From assembly GCF_900156495.1 (NCBI RefSeq), contig NZ_FTNT01000001.1, positions 310,001-374,000 of the forward strand: a stretch of 64,000 nt of DNA. Direction: 5' to 3'. This DNA is from Williamsia sterculiae (GTDB lineage Bacteria > Actinomycetota > Actinomycetes > Mycobacteriales > Mycobacteriaceae). Below the pieces are notes generated by a model. That model searched no databases. It saw nothing but the letters and a program-made list of their open reading frames with translations, and was not told the origin of the DNA. Below are positions 27,104 through 35,570 of the stretch, in pieces (position 1 is the stretch's first letter; each line of letters begins with the position of its first letter). The translations under genes were made by a program, and so were the position numbers.

Positions 27104-27934
27104 TCAGTCGCGGGCCGGTCGGCCGATGGGGATGATCAGCGGACAGCCGAACACCGGGTCCTCGATCACCCGGGCGTTCAGATCGAACGCCTCGCGCAGC
27201 ATGTCCTCGGTCACGATGGTGCCAGGTGCACCCGACGCCAGGATCTTCCCGTCCCGCATCACCACCACCTGGTCGCTGTAGCGCACGGCGAGGTTCAGGT
27301 CGTGTAACACCATGACCACGGTCTTCGACCGCTCGCTGCGCAACCGGGTCACCAGCTCCAGCACCTCCACCGCATGCGCGAGGTCGAGGTAGGTCGTCGG
27401 CTCGTCGAGCATCACCAGGTCGGTCTGCTGGGCCAGCACCATCGCCATCCACACGCGTTGACGCTGACCACCGGACAGCGCGTCGATGCCACGGTCGGCG
27501 AGATGGTCGGTGTTGGTCAGCACGAGTGCCTCGTCCACCGCGGCCGCGTCGTCACGCGACCACTGCCGGTACCAGGCTTGATGGGGGTGCCTGCCGCGTG
27601 ACACCAGATCCGACACCGTCAGCCCGTCGGGCGCCTCGGGACTCTGCGGCAGCAGACCCAGCGTGCGGGCGACGTCTTTGGTGCGCTGGGTGGCGATGTC
27701 GGTTCCGTCGAGCACCACCTGTCCCGCCGTCGGTTTCAGCAGTCGGGCCATCGACCGCAGCAGTGTCGACTTCCCGCAACCGTTGGGCCCGATGATGGTG
27801 GTGATCTTCGCGCTCTCGATCTGCAGGTCGAGGTCCTCGATCACCGACCGCTCGCCGTAACCGACGGACAATCCGGTCGCCTGCAGTCGGGAAGCGGTCA
27901 CCTCCTCGGTCGACTTCTCCGTGTGGACACTCAT
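27104..27934 (-). CDS. Iron-siderophore ABC importer, ATPase subunit
   Basis: 276 residues, FepC/FecE class. Walker A GPNGCGKSTL, Q-loop LLPQSPEAPDGLTV, ABC signature LSGGQRQRV, Walker B DLVMLDEPTTYLDL and switch His in VLHDLNLAVRY are complete. It powers the two FecCD-type permeases encoded immediately upstream; its ATG overlaps their stop by 4 nt. The operon sits behind an IdeR/DtxR-type box, so repression by iron-replete IdeR is expected. ATG 27934 is preferred over the longer frame because of the overlap. Confidence 0.95.
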   Translation of the reverse strand: MSVHTEKSTEEVTASRLQATGLSVGYGERSVIEDLDLQIESAKITTIIGPNGCGKSTLLRSMARLLKPTAGQVVLDGTDIATQRTKDVARTLGLLPQSPEAPDGLTVSDLVSRGRHPHQAWYRQWSRDDAAAVDEALVLTNTDHLADRGIDALSGGQRQRVWMAMVLAQQTDLVMLDEPTTYLDLAHAVEVLELVTRLRSERSKTVVMVLHDLNLAVRYSDQVVVMRDGKILASGAPGTIVTEDMLREAFDLNARVIEDPVFGCPLIIPIGRPARD

Positions 27935-28974
27935 ATCGCGGACCTCCGGGCCACTCGGATCATCAGATGGATCAGTACCGGACCGCCGATCCCCGCGGTC
28001 ACCACGCCCACCGGCACACCCTCGGGCAGCAGCGTCCGGCAGAGCAGGTCGGCGCCCAGCACCAGGCAAGCTCCGACCAGTGCGGATGCGACCGGCGGGG
28101 GAGTCGCGGCACCGGTCAACCGCATGGCGATCGGCGGGGCGAGCAGGGCGACGAAGGAGATGGGGCCTGCCGCGGCGACGCTCACCGCGGCCAACGCGAC
28201 GGCCAGCAGCAGGATCCAGGCGTTGGCGGTGGTGACCCGCACCCCCAGCGACCGCGCGACGTCCTCACCGAGCGCTGCGATCCCCAGCTGCCTGGTGCCG
28301 ACCACCATCGCGGCCAGCGCCACCGCGAGCACGCCGACCATCGGCCACACGTTGCTCCACGAGGCCTGCGCGACCGACCCGACGATCCACTGTTGAGCCC
28401 GGGCGGCGTCGTTGAGTTGTGCTCGCACCAGCAAGAACGACACCACCGCGCTCAGCGCCCAGGCCAGGCCGATGCCGACCAGGACGAGCCGGAACGCCTC
28501 GATCCCGTTCTTCCAGGCCAGGACGTACATCGCGAACGCGGCGCCGAGTGCCCCGATGAACGCCCCCATCGGTGTCGACACCGTCCCGGCGATACCCAGA
28601 CTCGATCCGAGGGTGATGACGAAGACCGCGCCGACCGATGCGCCGGTGGTGATACCGAGGACGTCGGGGGTGGCCAGCGGATTGCGGGAGATGGCCTGGG
28701 TCAACGCCCCCGACATCGCCAGTCCGGCACCGACCAGCAACGCGACCAGGGCCCGCGGCAGTTGCACGTCGAGGACCACCACGTTCTCCACCCGGGTCCC
28801 CCCGCCGAGCAGGATCCGACCCACGTCGAGCAGGGAGAGCGGGTAGTCGCTGATCCGCACGTCGGCGGCGAAGAGCAAGAGCATGAGCGCGATGGCCACC
28901 ACGCCGGCGACCGCCGCCCGGGGACGCAACCACCACGAGGTGGGACCGATACGGACCAGGGTTCGTGCGGTCAC
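27931..28974 (-). CDS. Iron-siderophore ABC importer, FecCD permease 2
   Basis: 347 residues with about ten membrane helices. The FecCD signature is present: VQLPRALVALLVGAGLAMSGALTQ, RNPLATPDVLGITTGAS and a coupling region GEDVARSLGVRVTTAN, with GPISFVALLAPPIAMRL later. It forms a heterodimer with the upstream permease, overlapping both neighbours by 4 nt (ATGA type). GTG start. Confidence 0.94.
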   Translation of the reverse strand: MTARTLVRIGPTSWWLRPRAAVAGVVAIALMLLLFAADVRISDYPLSLLDVGRILLGGGTRVENVVVLDVQLPRALVALLVGAGLAMSGALTQAISRNPLATPDVLGITTGASVGAVFVITLGSSLGIAGTVSTPMGAFIGALGAAFAMYVLAWKNGIEAFRLVLVGIGLAWALSAVVSFLLVRAQLNDAARAQQWIVGSVAQASWSNVWPMVGVLAVALAAMVVGTRQLGIAALGEDVARSLGVRVTTANAWILLLAVALAAVSVAAAGPISFVALLAPPIAMRLTGAATPPPVASALVGACLVLGADLLCRTLLPEGVPVGVVTAGIGGPVLIHLMIRVARRSAI

Positions 28975-30011
28975 ACCGCCACCTGCCTGCGTCGGACCAG
29001 CGCGATGAGGAAGGGCGCCCCGAGCACCGAGAGCATCACCCCGGACTGGACCTCACCGGGCCGGGCGACCACCCTGCCGACGATGTCGCAGAAGATGATG
29101 ATCGACGCACCCAGCAGCGCCGAGTACGGCACGATCCAGCGGTAGTCGTGACCGCAGAGCCTGCGGGCGACGTGCGGGGCCAGCAGACCGAGGAACACGA
29201 TGGGACCGCAGGCAGCGGTCGCCGCGCCGGCCAACAGGGTGATCGCCAGGACGCCGAGGCTGCGGATCTCCACCACCCGCACGCCCAACGAGCGGCTGAC
29301 GTCGTCGCCGAGGCCGAGCACGTTGAGGAAGAATCCGCAGATCACCGAGAGCACCAGGCCGACCGCGACGAACGGCGTCGCGGCGGTGATGACGTCGAAA
29401 CCGCGACCGGCGATCGACCCGACGTTCCAGAAGCGCCAGGCGTCCAGCGACGCGGTGTCGATGAGGACGATGGCCGAGGTGATGGCCAACAGGAACGCGG
29501 TGAGCCCCGTGCCCGCGAGGACCAGGGTCAGCGGACTCGACCCGCTCAACGACGACACCCAGAACACCGCGGCCGCGGCGATGACCGCGCCGAGCAGACC
29601 GAACACCATGTACTGGATGGGGGCGGTGATGTGCAGCAGGTACACCCCGCAGACCACCGCGCAGGCTGCGCCGGCGTTGACCCCGAGGATGCCGGGATCG
29701 GCCAACGGGTTGCGGGTGAACCCCTGCGCCAGCGCACCCGCCGCACCGATGGCCAGTCCGGCGACGATCCCGAGCACGGTGCGCGGCACCCGGAGGTCGC
29801 GCACGATCCCGACCGCGTAGTCGGGGGCGTGGGCGCGGTCGAACAACGCCGTCCACACCTCACCGGGACCGAGGAACCGGGAGCCGATCGCGACGGATGC
29901 CACCGCGACCACTCCGATCAGCACGATCAACACGACCAGGATCGCGACGCGTGAACCGGATCCGCGGACGTCGGCCTCGGCGGGCTCGACGGGGCGATCG
30001 ACGACGGACAC
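28971..30011 (-). CDS. Iron-siderophore ABC importer, FecCD permease 1
   Basis: 346 residues, about ten membrane helices. RDLRVPRTVLGIVAGLAIGAAG, RNPLADPGILGVNAGAA, and GDDVSRSLGVRVVEIRSLG match FecCD permeases. It is the first gene of the three-gene transporter operon. GTG 30011 follows GGAGGAG at 5 nt. No binding protein is encoded in this operon; the candidate lipoprotein is 2.3 kb away behind its own iron box. Confidence 0.94.
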   Translation of the reverse strand: MSVVDRPVEPAEADVRGSGSRVAILVVLIVLIGVVAVASVAIGSRFLGPGEVWTALFDRAHAPDYAVGIVRDLRVPRTVLGIVAGLAIGAAGALAQGFTRNPLADPGILGVNAGAACAVVCGVYLLHITAPIQYMVFGLLGAVIAAAAVFWVSSLSGSSPLTLVLAGTGLTAFLLAITSAIVLIDTASLDAWRFWNVGSIAGRGFDVITAATPFVAVGLVLSVICGFFLNVLGLGDDVSRSLGVRVVEIRSLGVLAITLLAGAATAACGPIVFLGLLAPHVARRLCGHDYRWIVPYSALLGASIIIFCDIVGRVVARPGEVQSGVMLSVLGAPFLIALVRRRQVAV

Positions 30012-30040
30012 GAATGCTCCTCCGGCGGGCGACAGGTCGG

Positions 30041-30059
30041 TGTTGTCAGGCTAACCTAA
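30041..30059 (-). promoter_or_regulatory. IdeR/DtxR-type iron box upstream of the importer operon
   Basis: On the minus strand TTAGGTTAGCCTGACAACA matches the 19-bp consensus (TTAGGTTAGSCTAACCTAA) perfectly in its left half and centre, with a degenerate right half. It lies 30 nt before GTG 30011, where IdeR would block transcription when iron is sufficient. Confidence 0.8.
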
Positions 30060-30224
30060 CGCGCTCGTGAGCCCGACCTCGCATCGGGCCGATCCGGCAG
30101 TGTTCAGCGCTTTCCCGGCAGGCTCACAGCAATTCGGTAACGACCGTGCTCCCCGGCGCGATGATGTGGTCAAGTGGTCGGAATCACAGCACACCGACTC
30201 GCAACCCTGGGAGATGAGGCAATC

Positions 30225-30665
30225 GTGAACATGACGGCATGGAAGAAGACCGGTACGCGCCTCGCCGCGACCCTTCTGGCGACCGCGGGCATCGCGGCCG
30301 GGAGCGTTGCCGCGACCGCACCGGCGCAGGCGGCGGCACCGAACCTCGCCGTCACCGGCGGCGTCTACTGCCAGTTCGCGCAGCCGGGCACCACCTACGA
30401 CAAGGTCTGGTCGATGACCCGGTATCTCAAGGTCACCGCGTACGACTTCACCTTCCACAACGTCAACCTCCAGGAGATCAACGGAGGCCGGAAGTTCGCG
30501 GCGGAGCTCAAGCCCGGCCAGTCGCTGGAGATCAAGACCACCTGGTTCGGGTGCTTCCCGTCGTCGATCTCGGGTTACGCCTCGGCAGCCGAGTACGAGC
30601 CCCTCGGCGACAACTTCGGATTCTGGTTCAACGTCACCCGCATCGACAACCCGTTCGTTCGCTGA
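30225..30665 (+). CDS. Small secreted protein of unknown function
   Basis: 146 residues. The signal peptide reads KKTGTRLAATLLATAGIAAG and continues to a predicted signal peptidase cut after AQA (APAQA/AAPN). The mature part, about 110 residues, contains two Cys (GVYCQF and WFGCFP) that could pair, and ends in aromatic-rich FGFWFNVTRIDNPFVR. GTG 30225 follows GAGG at 5-6 nt. It lies between the iron importer and fprA but carries no iron box of its own that I can see. It ends at a strong shared terminator. No family recognised. Confidence 0.7.
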   Translation: MNMTAWKKTGTRLAATLLATAGIAAGSVAATAPAQAAAPNLAVTGGVYCQFAQPGTTYDKVWSMTRYLKVTAYDFTFHNVNLQEINGGRKFAAELKPGQSLEIKTTWFGCFPSSISGYASAAEYEPLGDNFGFWFNVTRIDNPFVR

Positions 30666-30695
30666 CCTGCTGCGATCCGGCAGAACGCGCAGAAA

Positions 30696-30726
30696 AAGGG
30701 GCGGCCCGTGGATCGGGCCGCCCCTT
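30696..30726. terminator. Bidirectional hairpin terminator
   Basis: AAGGGGCGGCCCG (30696-30708) pairs perfectly with CGGGCCGCCCCTT (30714-30726) across a 5-nt loop. An A-run precedes and a short T-run follows, so it can serve both the secreted protein and convergent fprA. Confidence 0.88.
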
Positions 30727-30750
30727 CTGCGTGCTCAGGTCCGCTGACCC

Positions 30751-32154
30751 TCAGACCTTGTTGATCTTGTCCGGCTTGGACGCGGCGAGCATGTCCTCGC
30801 GTTCGACGACCTTCACTCGCTCACGACCTTCGGCCTCGCCCAATGAACGCTCGTGCTCGTCCAGCCGATACCACCCGTCCCAGGTGGTGTAGGGGATGTT
30901 CTTGGACTCCAGCAGGTCGATCACCGCCTCCTCGGTCGGCGCCGACGGGTGCAACAGGGCGTCGTCGCGCATGTCGTCGAGGATGCATTCGACGGTCTCG
31001 TTGGCATCACCCTTGGTGTGTCCGATGAGTCCGATCGGCCCGCGCTTGACCCACCCGGTGGTGTACAGCCCGGTGAGCTGGGTGCCCTCGTCGAAGATCC
31101 GGCCTGCCTCGTTGGGGATGACCCCTGCCTGCTCGTCGAACGGGACGTGCGGCAGGTTGTCCGACAGGTACCCGACGGCGCGGTAGATGGCCCCGACCTC
31201 CCAGTCGGTCATCTTGCCGGTGGGCTTCACGTTCCCGGTGCCGTCGAGCTGCGTCCGTTCCGTCCGCAGCCCGACCACCTTGCCGTCGTCGCCGAGGATC
31301 TCCACCGGACTCTCGAAGAAGTGCAGGAACAGCTTGTGTGGCGCGTCCTTGGGCTCCCGGATGGCGTAGTTCTCGATGATCGTCGCCACCTGGTCGGTGA
31401 TCTTCGACCCGCGGCGGGCGACGGCCGACCCCTCGTCGTAGTCGATGTCCTCGGGGTCGACGACCACCTCGATGTTCGGCGAGTGATCGAGCTCCTTGAG
31501 CTCGAGCGGGGTGAACTTGGCCTGGGCCGGTCCACGCCTGCCGAAGACGTGCACCTCGACCGCCTTGTTCGCCTTGAGCCCCTCGTACACGTTCGGCGGG
31601 ATCTCGGTGGGCAGCAGTTCGTCACCGGTCTTGGCCAGCACCCGGGCCACATCGAGGGCCACGTTGCCGACACCGATGACGGCGACCTTCTCCTGCTCCA
31701 GCGGCCAGGTGCGCGGGAAGTCGGGGTGACCGTCGTACCAGGCCACGAACTGCGCGGCACCGTAGCTGCCGTCGAGGTCCACCCCGGGGATCTGCAGACC
31801 GCGGTCGTCGGTGGCGCCGGTGGAGAAGATGGCCGCGTCGTAGTGGTCGCGGATCTCGTCAAGGGTGATGTCGGTGCCGTAGTCGACGTTGCCGAGCAGG
31901 CGGACCTGAGGCTTGTCGAGCACCTTGTGCAATGCGGTGATGATGCCCTTGATGCGCGGATGGTCGGGCGCGACGCCGTAGCGGATCAGTCCGAAGGGGG
32001 CGGGCATCCGCTCGTAGAGGTCGATGCTCACGCCTCGCTCTTTGGCGGTGTCGGATTTCATCAGGGCGTCGGCCGCGTAGATCCCTGCCGGGCCTGCGCC
32101 GACGATCGCCACGCGGAGCGGACGATTGTTCTCGCTCATGTCTGGATCGCTCAC
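30751..32154 (-). CDS. fprA: NADPH-ferredoxin reductase FprA
   Basis: 467 residues, FAD-dependent, homologous to adrenodoxin reductase. FAD site VAIVGAGPAGIYAADAL (about residues 15-31), GLIRYGVAPDHPRIKG, and NADPH site VIGVGNVALDVARVLAK with GRRGPAQAKFTPLELKEL are textbook. GWVKRGPIGLIGHTKGDANET near residue 375 is the conserved C-terminal FAD contact. It passes electrons from NADPH to ferredoxins, and could support siderophore-iron reduction. GTG 32154 or ATG 32139 may start the protein; neither has a strong ribosome site. Confidence 0.95.
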   Translation of the reverse strand: MSDPDMSENNRPLRVAIVGAGPAGIYAADALMKSDTAKERGVSIDLYERMPAPFGLIRYGVAPDHPRIKGIITALHKVLDKPQVRLLGNVDYGTDITLDEIRDHYDAAIFSTGATDDRGLQIPGVDLDGSYGAAQFVAWYDGHPDFPRTWPLEQEKVAVIGVGNVALDVARVLAKTGDELLPTEIPPNVYEGLKANKAVEVHVFGRRGPAQAKFTPLELKELDHSPNIEVVVDPEDIDYDEGSAVARRGSKITDQVATIIENYAIREPKDAPHKLFLHFFESPVEILGDDGKVVGLRTERTQLDGTGNVKPTGKMTDWEVGAIYRAVGYLSDNLPHVPFDEQAGVIPNEAGRIFDEGTQLTGLYTTGWVKRGPIGLIGHTKGDANETVECILDDMRDDALLHPSAPTEEAVIDLLESKNIPYTTWDGWYRLDEHERSLGEAEGRERVKVVEREDMLAASKPDKINKV

Positions 32155-32298
32155 TGTTCGTCTCGTTGGAAAGCATGCGGCTCGCGGGCCGTCAGGTGTC
32201 CACCACCCAGCGCCCGGGTGATCGACATTCCATGGTAGTTCCCCGGGCTCGGGGGATCGGCAACCGGCAGGTCAGAGCCGGGTCAGGATTTCCTCGGG

Positions 32299-33303
32299 TC
32301 AGGACTTGGCAGTCAGTTCGGGCACCAGTTGGTCGACCACCCACGGGATGGTCAGCACCGTCGGTACCGACATGGCGCTACCGGTGACCTGATCGGCGTA
32401 GACCACGTCACCCCGCTTGACCACGTCGAGAGCCTGGAACGCCGGATTGGCCTTGACCTTCTCGGTCGCACCCTCCCAGTCGACCACCACCAGCTTGTCG
32501 AGCTTGGACAGCATGCCGAGGTTCTCGTTGGAGATGTCACCGTAGAAGCCGCCGCTCAGGGCGGGCTTCAACGAGTCGGGGAAGGTGTAGCCGAGGTTGG
32601 TCAGGGTCTGTCCGCGACCGTCGCCGGGGCTGTAGAGAGACACGCTGCCGTCGGCACCGCCGATGACCACCGCCGCGGTCTTGCCGACCATCTCCGGATG
32701 TTGCTTCTTGGCGTCGGCGTACTTCTGCCGGGTTTGGTCGATCAGCTTCTCGGTGGCCGCGGGCATGCCGATGGCCTTGCCGATCTCCTCGGTGGACGAC
32801 GTCCACGGCACCTGCCAGTCCTGGTACTTCGCGTCGTGCAGCAGCGTGGGTGCGGCCTTCGACAGCGACGCGTACTGGTCCTTGGTCACCGACTGGTTCA
32901 CCGCGAGGATGAGGTCGGGGTTGGTGGCCAGTGCCTGGGTGATGGTGTCGCCGAGCTGCGACGTCGCGGTGCCCAGCACTGCCGGGGGATTCGCCTTGTC
33001 GATGTACTTCTCGTTCCACGGGAACACGTTCGTCTTGCCGCTCGCGTCGGCGAAGGGGGTCAGCGTGGTCGGTTTCAGACCCAGGGCCAGTAAGAGGTCA
33101 CCGTCACCGGGGCCCATGGTCGCGATCCGCGACGGCTGCTTGTCGATGGTGGTCGAGCCGTACAGGTGCGAGATGGTGACCGGCAGGGCGCCGCTCTCCG
33201 CCTTCGCCGAGGAACTGGTCGAGTCGGACGTCTCGGCGGGCGCCGAACAGGCGGTGGCCACCGCCAGGACGACACCGGTGAGGGCGATGGTGAGTCGGCG
33301 CAC
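32299..33303 (-). CDS. Iron-siderophore-binding lipoprotein
   Basis: 334 residues, periplasmic-binding class III (FepB/FhuD fold). The N-terminus RRLTIALTGVVLAVATAC is a lipoprotein signal with the acylated Cys at residue 19. IDKQPSRIATMGPGDGDLLLALG and LAVNQSVTKDQYASLSKAAPTL are typical of the family. Start GTG 33303 has AAGGAG upstream. An IdeR-like box lies 63 nt upstream. It likely hands ferric siderophore to the FecCD importer encoded at 27.1-30.0 kb, though it is separately transcribed. Confidence 0.93.
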   Translation of the reverse strand: MRRLTIALTGVVLAVATACSAPAETSDSTSSSAKAESGALPVTISHLYGSTTIDKQPSRIATMGPGDGDLLLALGLKPTTLTPFADASGKTNVFPWNEKYIDKANPPAVLGTATSQLGDTITQALATNPDLILAVNQSVTKDQYASLSKAAPTLLHDAKYQDWQVPWTSSTEEIGKAIGMPAATEKLIDQTRQKYADAKKQHPEMVGKTAAVVIGGADGSVSLYSPGDGRGQTLTNLGYTFPDSLKPALSGGFYGDISNENLGMLSKLDKLVVVDWEGATEKVKANPAFQALDVVKRGDVVYADQVTGSAMSVPTVLTIPWVVDQLVPELTAKS

Positions 33304-33365
33304 GGCGGTGGAACTCCTTGCTCGTCCGGTTCGTCACGGACGGTTTCCCTGAATGACAGCCAGGT

Positions 33366-33384
33366 TATGGTTAGGCTTGGCTAA
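33366..33384 (-). promoter_or_regulatory. IdeR/DtxR-type iron box upstream of the binding lipoprotein
   Basis: TATGGTTAGGCTTGGCTAA (plus-strand reading) matches 14 of 19 consensus positions, with the GGTTAGGCT core intact. It sits in the divergent gap and could also affect the gene at 33439. Confidence 0.72.
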
Positions 33385-33424
33385 ACGAGCCAAGCACGTC
33401 GGAAGACCGTGGTCAAACTGCGTC

Positions 33425-33430
33425 TAGACT
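33425..33430 (+). promoter_or_regulatory. -10 element TAGACT, leaderless start
   Basis: TAGACT ends 8 nt before GTG 33439 and settles that start over GTG 33409. Confidence 0.5.
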
Positions 33431-33438
33431 CGGGCGCC

Positions 33439-33915
33439 GTGGCTGACACCGACGTTTCCCCGGCCGACGATCCTCGATCCTGGCGCGACGCGTGGCCGTT
33501 CTTCATCGCGGTGGGAGTCGTCGCGGTCACCATCGTCATCGTGGTACTGCTCAACGTGCTGCACCCGGCGTCGGACCGGCTCACCGATTCCGCGTTGATC
33601 TCGCGGGTGATCAACGACCAGTACACCGCACGCAACTCTCTCGACTACGCCACATTCCGCGAGTTGACCTGTGCGGATGATGTGAACGCGCCCGATTTTC
33701 CCGGCCAGCAGGCGTTCACCGCAGACAACGGCAAGCTGCGCGACACGCAGGGGCAACTCGTCATCGACGAGATCGCAGACACCACGGTCGACGGTGCGCA
33801 GGCCACCGCGAACGTCACCTGGCATCGCGCGGGCAAGGACTCGCACACCACCGTCACCGCGACGACCTTGGTCAAGCAGGGTGACGACTGGAAGGTGTGC
33901 GGACGCGGTCGGTGA
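33439..33915 (+). CDS. Single-pass membrane protein with NTF2-like external domain
   Basis: 158 residues. A short acidic N-terminus and DPRSWRDAW precede one membrane helix (PFFIAVGVVAVTIVIVVLL). An external domain of about 110 residues ends DDWKVCGRGR. This C-terminal domain (start LISRVINDQYTARNSLDYATF, Cys in ELTCADD, final WKVCG) resembles the tail of the acidic repeat protein at 5760-7772, so the two are probably paralogous at this domain. The fold guess is lumazine/NTF2-like. Next gene begins 35 nt downstream. Function unknown. Confidence 0.72.
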   Translation: MADTDVSPADDPRSWRDAWPFFIAVGVVAVTIVIVVLLNVLHPASDRLTDSALISRVINDQYTARNSLDYATFRELTCADDVNAPDFPGQQAFTADNGKLRDTQGQLVIDEIADTTVDGAQATANVTWHRAGKDSHTTVTATTLVKQGDDWKVCGRGR

Positions 33916-33950
33916 GCGGCACCGGCCGGCGATGTGGAAACCTGGAACAC

Positions 33951-34367
33951 GTGACGTACGCAGGCGACATCTCACCTCGGCAGGCGTGGGACGTGCTGTC
34001 CACCGATCCCGACGCCGTCCTCGTCGATTGCCGCACCCAGGCCGAATGGTCGTACGTGGGTGTCCCGGTCGTCGACGAGATCGGTAAATCCGCGCTGTTC
34101 ATCGAGTGGGTCAGTTTTCCCGACGGGGCTCGCAACAACGGATTCGTCGACGATCTGCGGGCCGCGGGCATCCGCGACGATCAACAGATCCTGTTCCTCT
34201 GTCGGTCGGGTAATCGGTCCATCGGCGCCGCCGAGGCCGCCACCGCCGCGGGCGTGGGCAAGGCCTCCTACAACATCCTCGAGGGGTTCGAGGGTGGGCT
34301 CGACGCCGACGGTCATCGCGGCACCACCGGGTGGAAGGCCCTCGGTCTGCCCTGGCGGCAGTCGTGA
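33951..34367 (+). CDS. Rhodanese-domain sulfurtransferase
   Basis: 138 residues, single rhodanese domain. DPDAVLVDCRTQAEWSYVG is the CH2A region, and the active loop FLCRSGNRSIGAA carries the persulfide Cys at residue 84. The stop overlaps the metZ start (GTGA). This rhodanese-metZ order matches mycobacterial Rv0390-Rv0391. It may supply sulfane sulfur or detoxify; the partner metZ suggests sulfur assimilation. GTG 33951 gives the conserved VTYAGDISP start; GTG 33912 is an alternative. Confidence 0.92.
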   Translation: MTYAGDISPRQAWDVLSTDPDAVLVDCRTQAEWSYVGVPVVDEIGKSALFIEWVSFPDGARNNGFVDDLRAAGIRDDQQILFLCRSGNRSIGAAEAATAAGVGKASYNILEGFEGGLDADGHRGTTGWKALGLPWRQS

Positions 34368-35554
34368 TCCTGCCGGAGGGGATGTCGCCGGAGACCCTCG
34401 CCGTCCGTGGCGGCCTCGAGCGCTCGCGATTCGAGGAGACGTCGGAGGGTCTGTTCCTCACCTCGGGGTACGTGTACTCCTCGGCCGCCGCGGCCGAGCG
34501 GGCATTCACCGGAGAGGACGAGAGATTCGTCTACTCCCGGTACGGCAACCCCACGGTTGCCATGTTCGGCGAGCGCCTGCGATTGCTCGAAGGCGCCGAT
34601 GCCTGCTTCACCGCGGCCAGCGGGATGGCCGCGGTTTTCGTGGCACTGGGTGCGCTGCTGAAGGCAGGTGACCGGTTGGTCGCGGCCCGTAGCCTGTTCG
34701 GGTCCTGCTTCGTGGTCTGCAACGAGATCCTGCCGCGCTGGGGAGTGCAGACCGTGTTCGTCGACGGCGAGGATCTCGAGCAATGGCGTCATGCGCTCTC
34801 CGAACCCACCGACGCGGTGTTCTTCGAGACGCCATCCAATCCGATGCAGTCCCTGGTGGACGTGCGCGCGGTCTCCGAGCTCGCGCACCGGGCCGGGGCG
34901 AAAGTGGTGCTGGACAACGTGTTCGCCACCCCGCTCCTGCAGAAGGGACTGGAACTGGGCGCCGACGTGATCGTGTACTCGGGTACCAAGCACATCGACG
35001 GTCAGGGCCGGGTGATGGGCGGTGCGATCCTCGGGGACGAGGAGTACATCGACGGTCCCGTGCAGACGCTGATGCGCCACACCGGCCCGGCGCTGAGCCC
35101 GTTCAACGCCTGGACGCTGCTCAAGGGTCTGGAGACGCTGAGCCTGCGGGTCAACGCGTCGGTCGCGTCCGCGCTGCGGATCGCCGAGTTTCTCGAGGCC
35201 GACGACCGCGTGCGCTGGGTGAAGTACCCGTTCCTGACGTCGCATCCGCAGTACGAACTCGCCGTGTCGCAGATGTCCGGTGGAGGGACGGTGGTCACGT
35301 TCGAGTTGAACGATCGGAACGGGGTCAGCGGAAAGGCACGTGCGTTCGAGGTTCTCGACGCACTGAACGTCATCGACATCTCCAACAACCTGGGTGACAG
35401 CAAGTCGTTGATCACCCACCCGGCCACCACCACCCACCGGGCGATGGGTCCGGACGGACGTGCGGCCATCGGTCTCAGCGACTCGGTGGTCCGCCTGTCG
35501 GTGGGGCTCGAGGGTGTGAACGACCTGATCAACGATCTCGACCAGGCGCTGTAG
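34364..35554 (+). CDS. metZ: O-succinylhomoserine sulfhydrylase
   Basis: 396 residues, Cys/Met-metabolism PLP family (fold type I). It makes homocysteine from an O-acylated homoserine and sulfide in methionine synthesis. Landmarks: YSRYGNPTVAMFGERL, ASGMAAVF (phosphate cup), ETPSNPMQSLVD with the PLP-ring Asp nearby, VYSGTKHIDGQGR with the Schiff-base Lys near residue 208, and SLGDSKSLITHPATTTHR-like NLGDSKSLITHPA. The GTG start overlaps the rhodanese stop. Choice between succinyl and acetyl substrate rests on mycobacterial gene order. Confidence 0.94.
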   Translation: MILPEGMSPETLAVRGGLERSRFEETSEGLFLTSGYVYSSAAAAERAFTGEDERFVYSRYGNPTVAMFGERLRLLEGADACFTAASGMAAVFVALGALLKAGDRLVAARSLFGSCFVVCNEILPRWGVQTVFVDGEDLEQWRHALSEPTDAVFFETPSNPMQSLVDVRAVSELAHRAGAKVVLDNVFATPLLQKGLELGADVIVYSGTKHIDGQGRVMGGAILGDEEYIDGPVQTLMRHTGPALSPFNAWTLLKGLETLSLRVNASVASALRIAEFLEADDRVRWVKYPFLTSHPQYELAVSQMSGGGTVVTFELNDRNGVSGKARAFEVLDALNVIDISNNLGDSKSLITHPATTTHRAMGPDGRAAIGLSDSVVRLSVGLEGVNDLINDLDQAL

Positions 35555-35570
35555 CGAGCGTGCACCGCGC

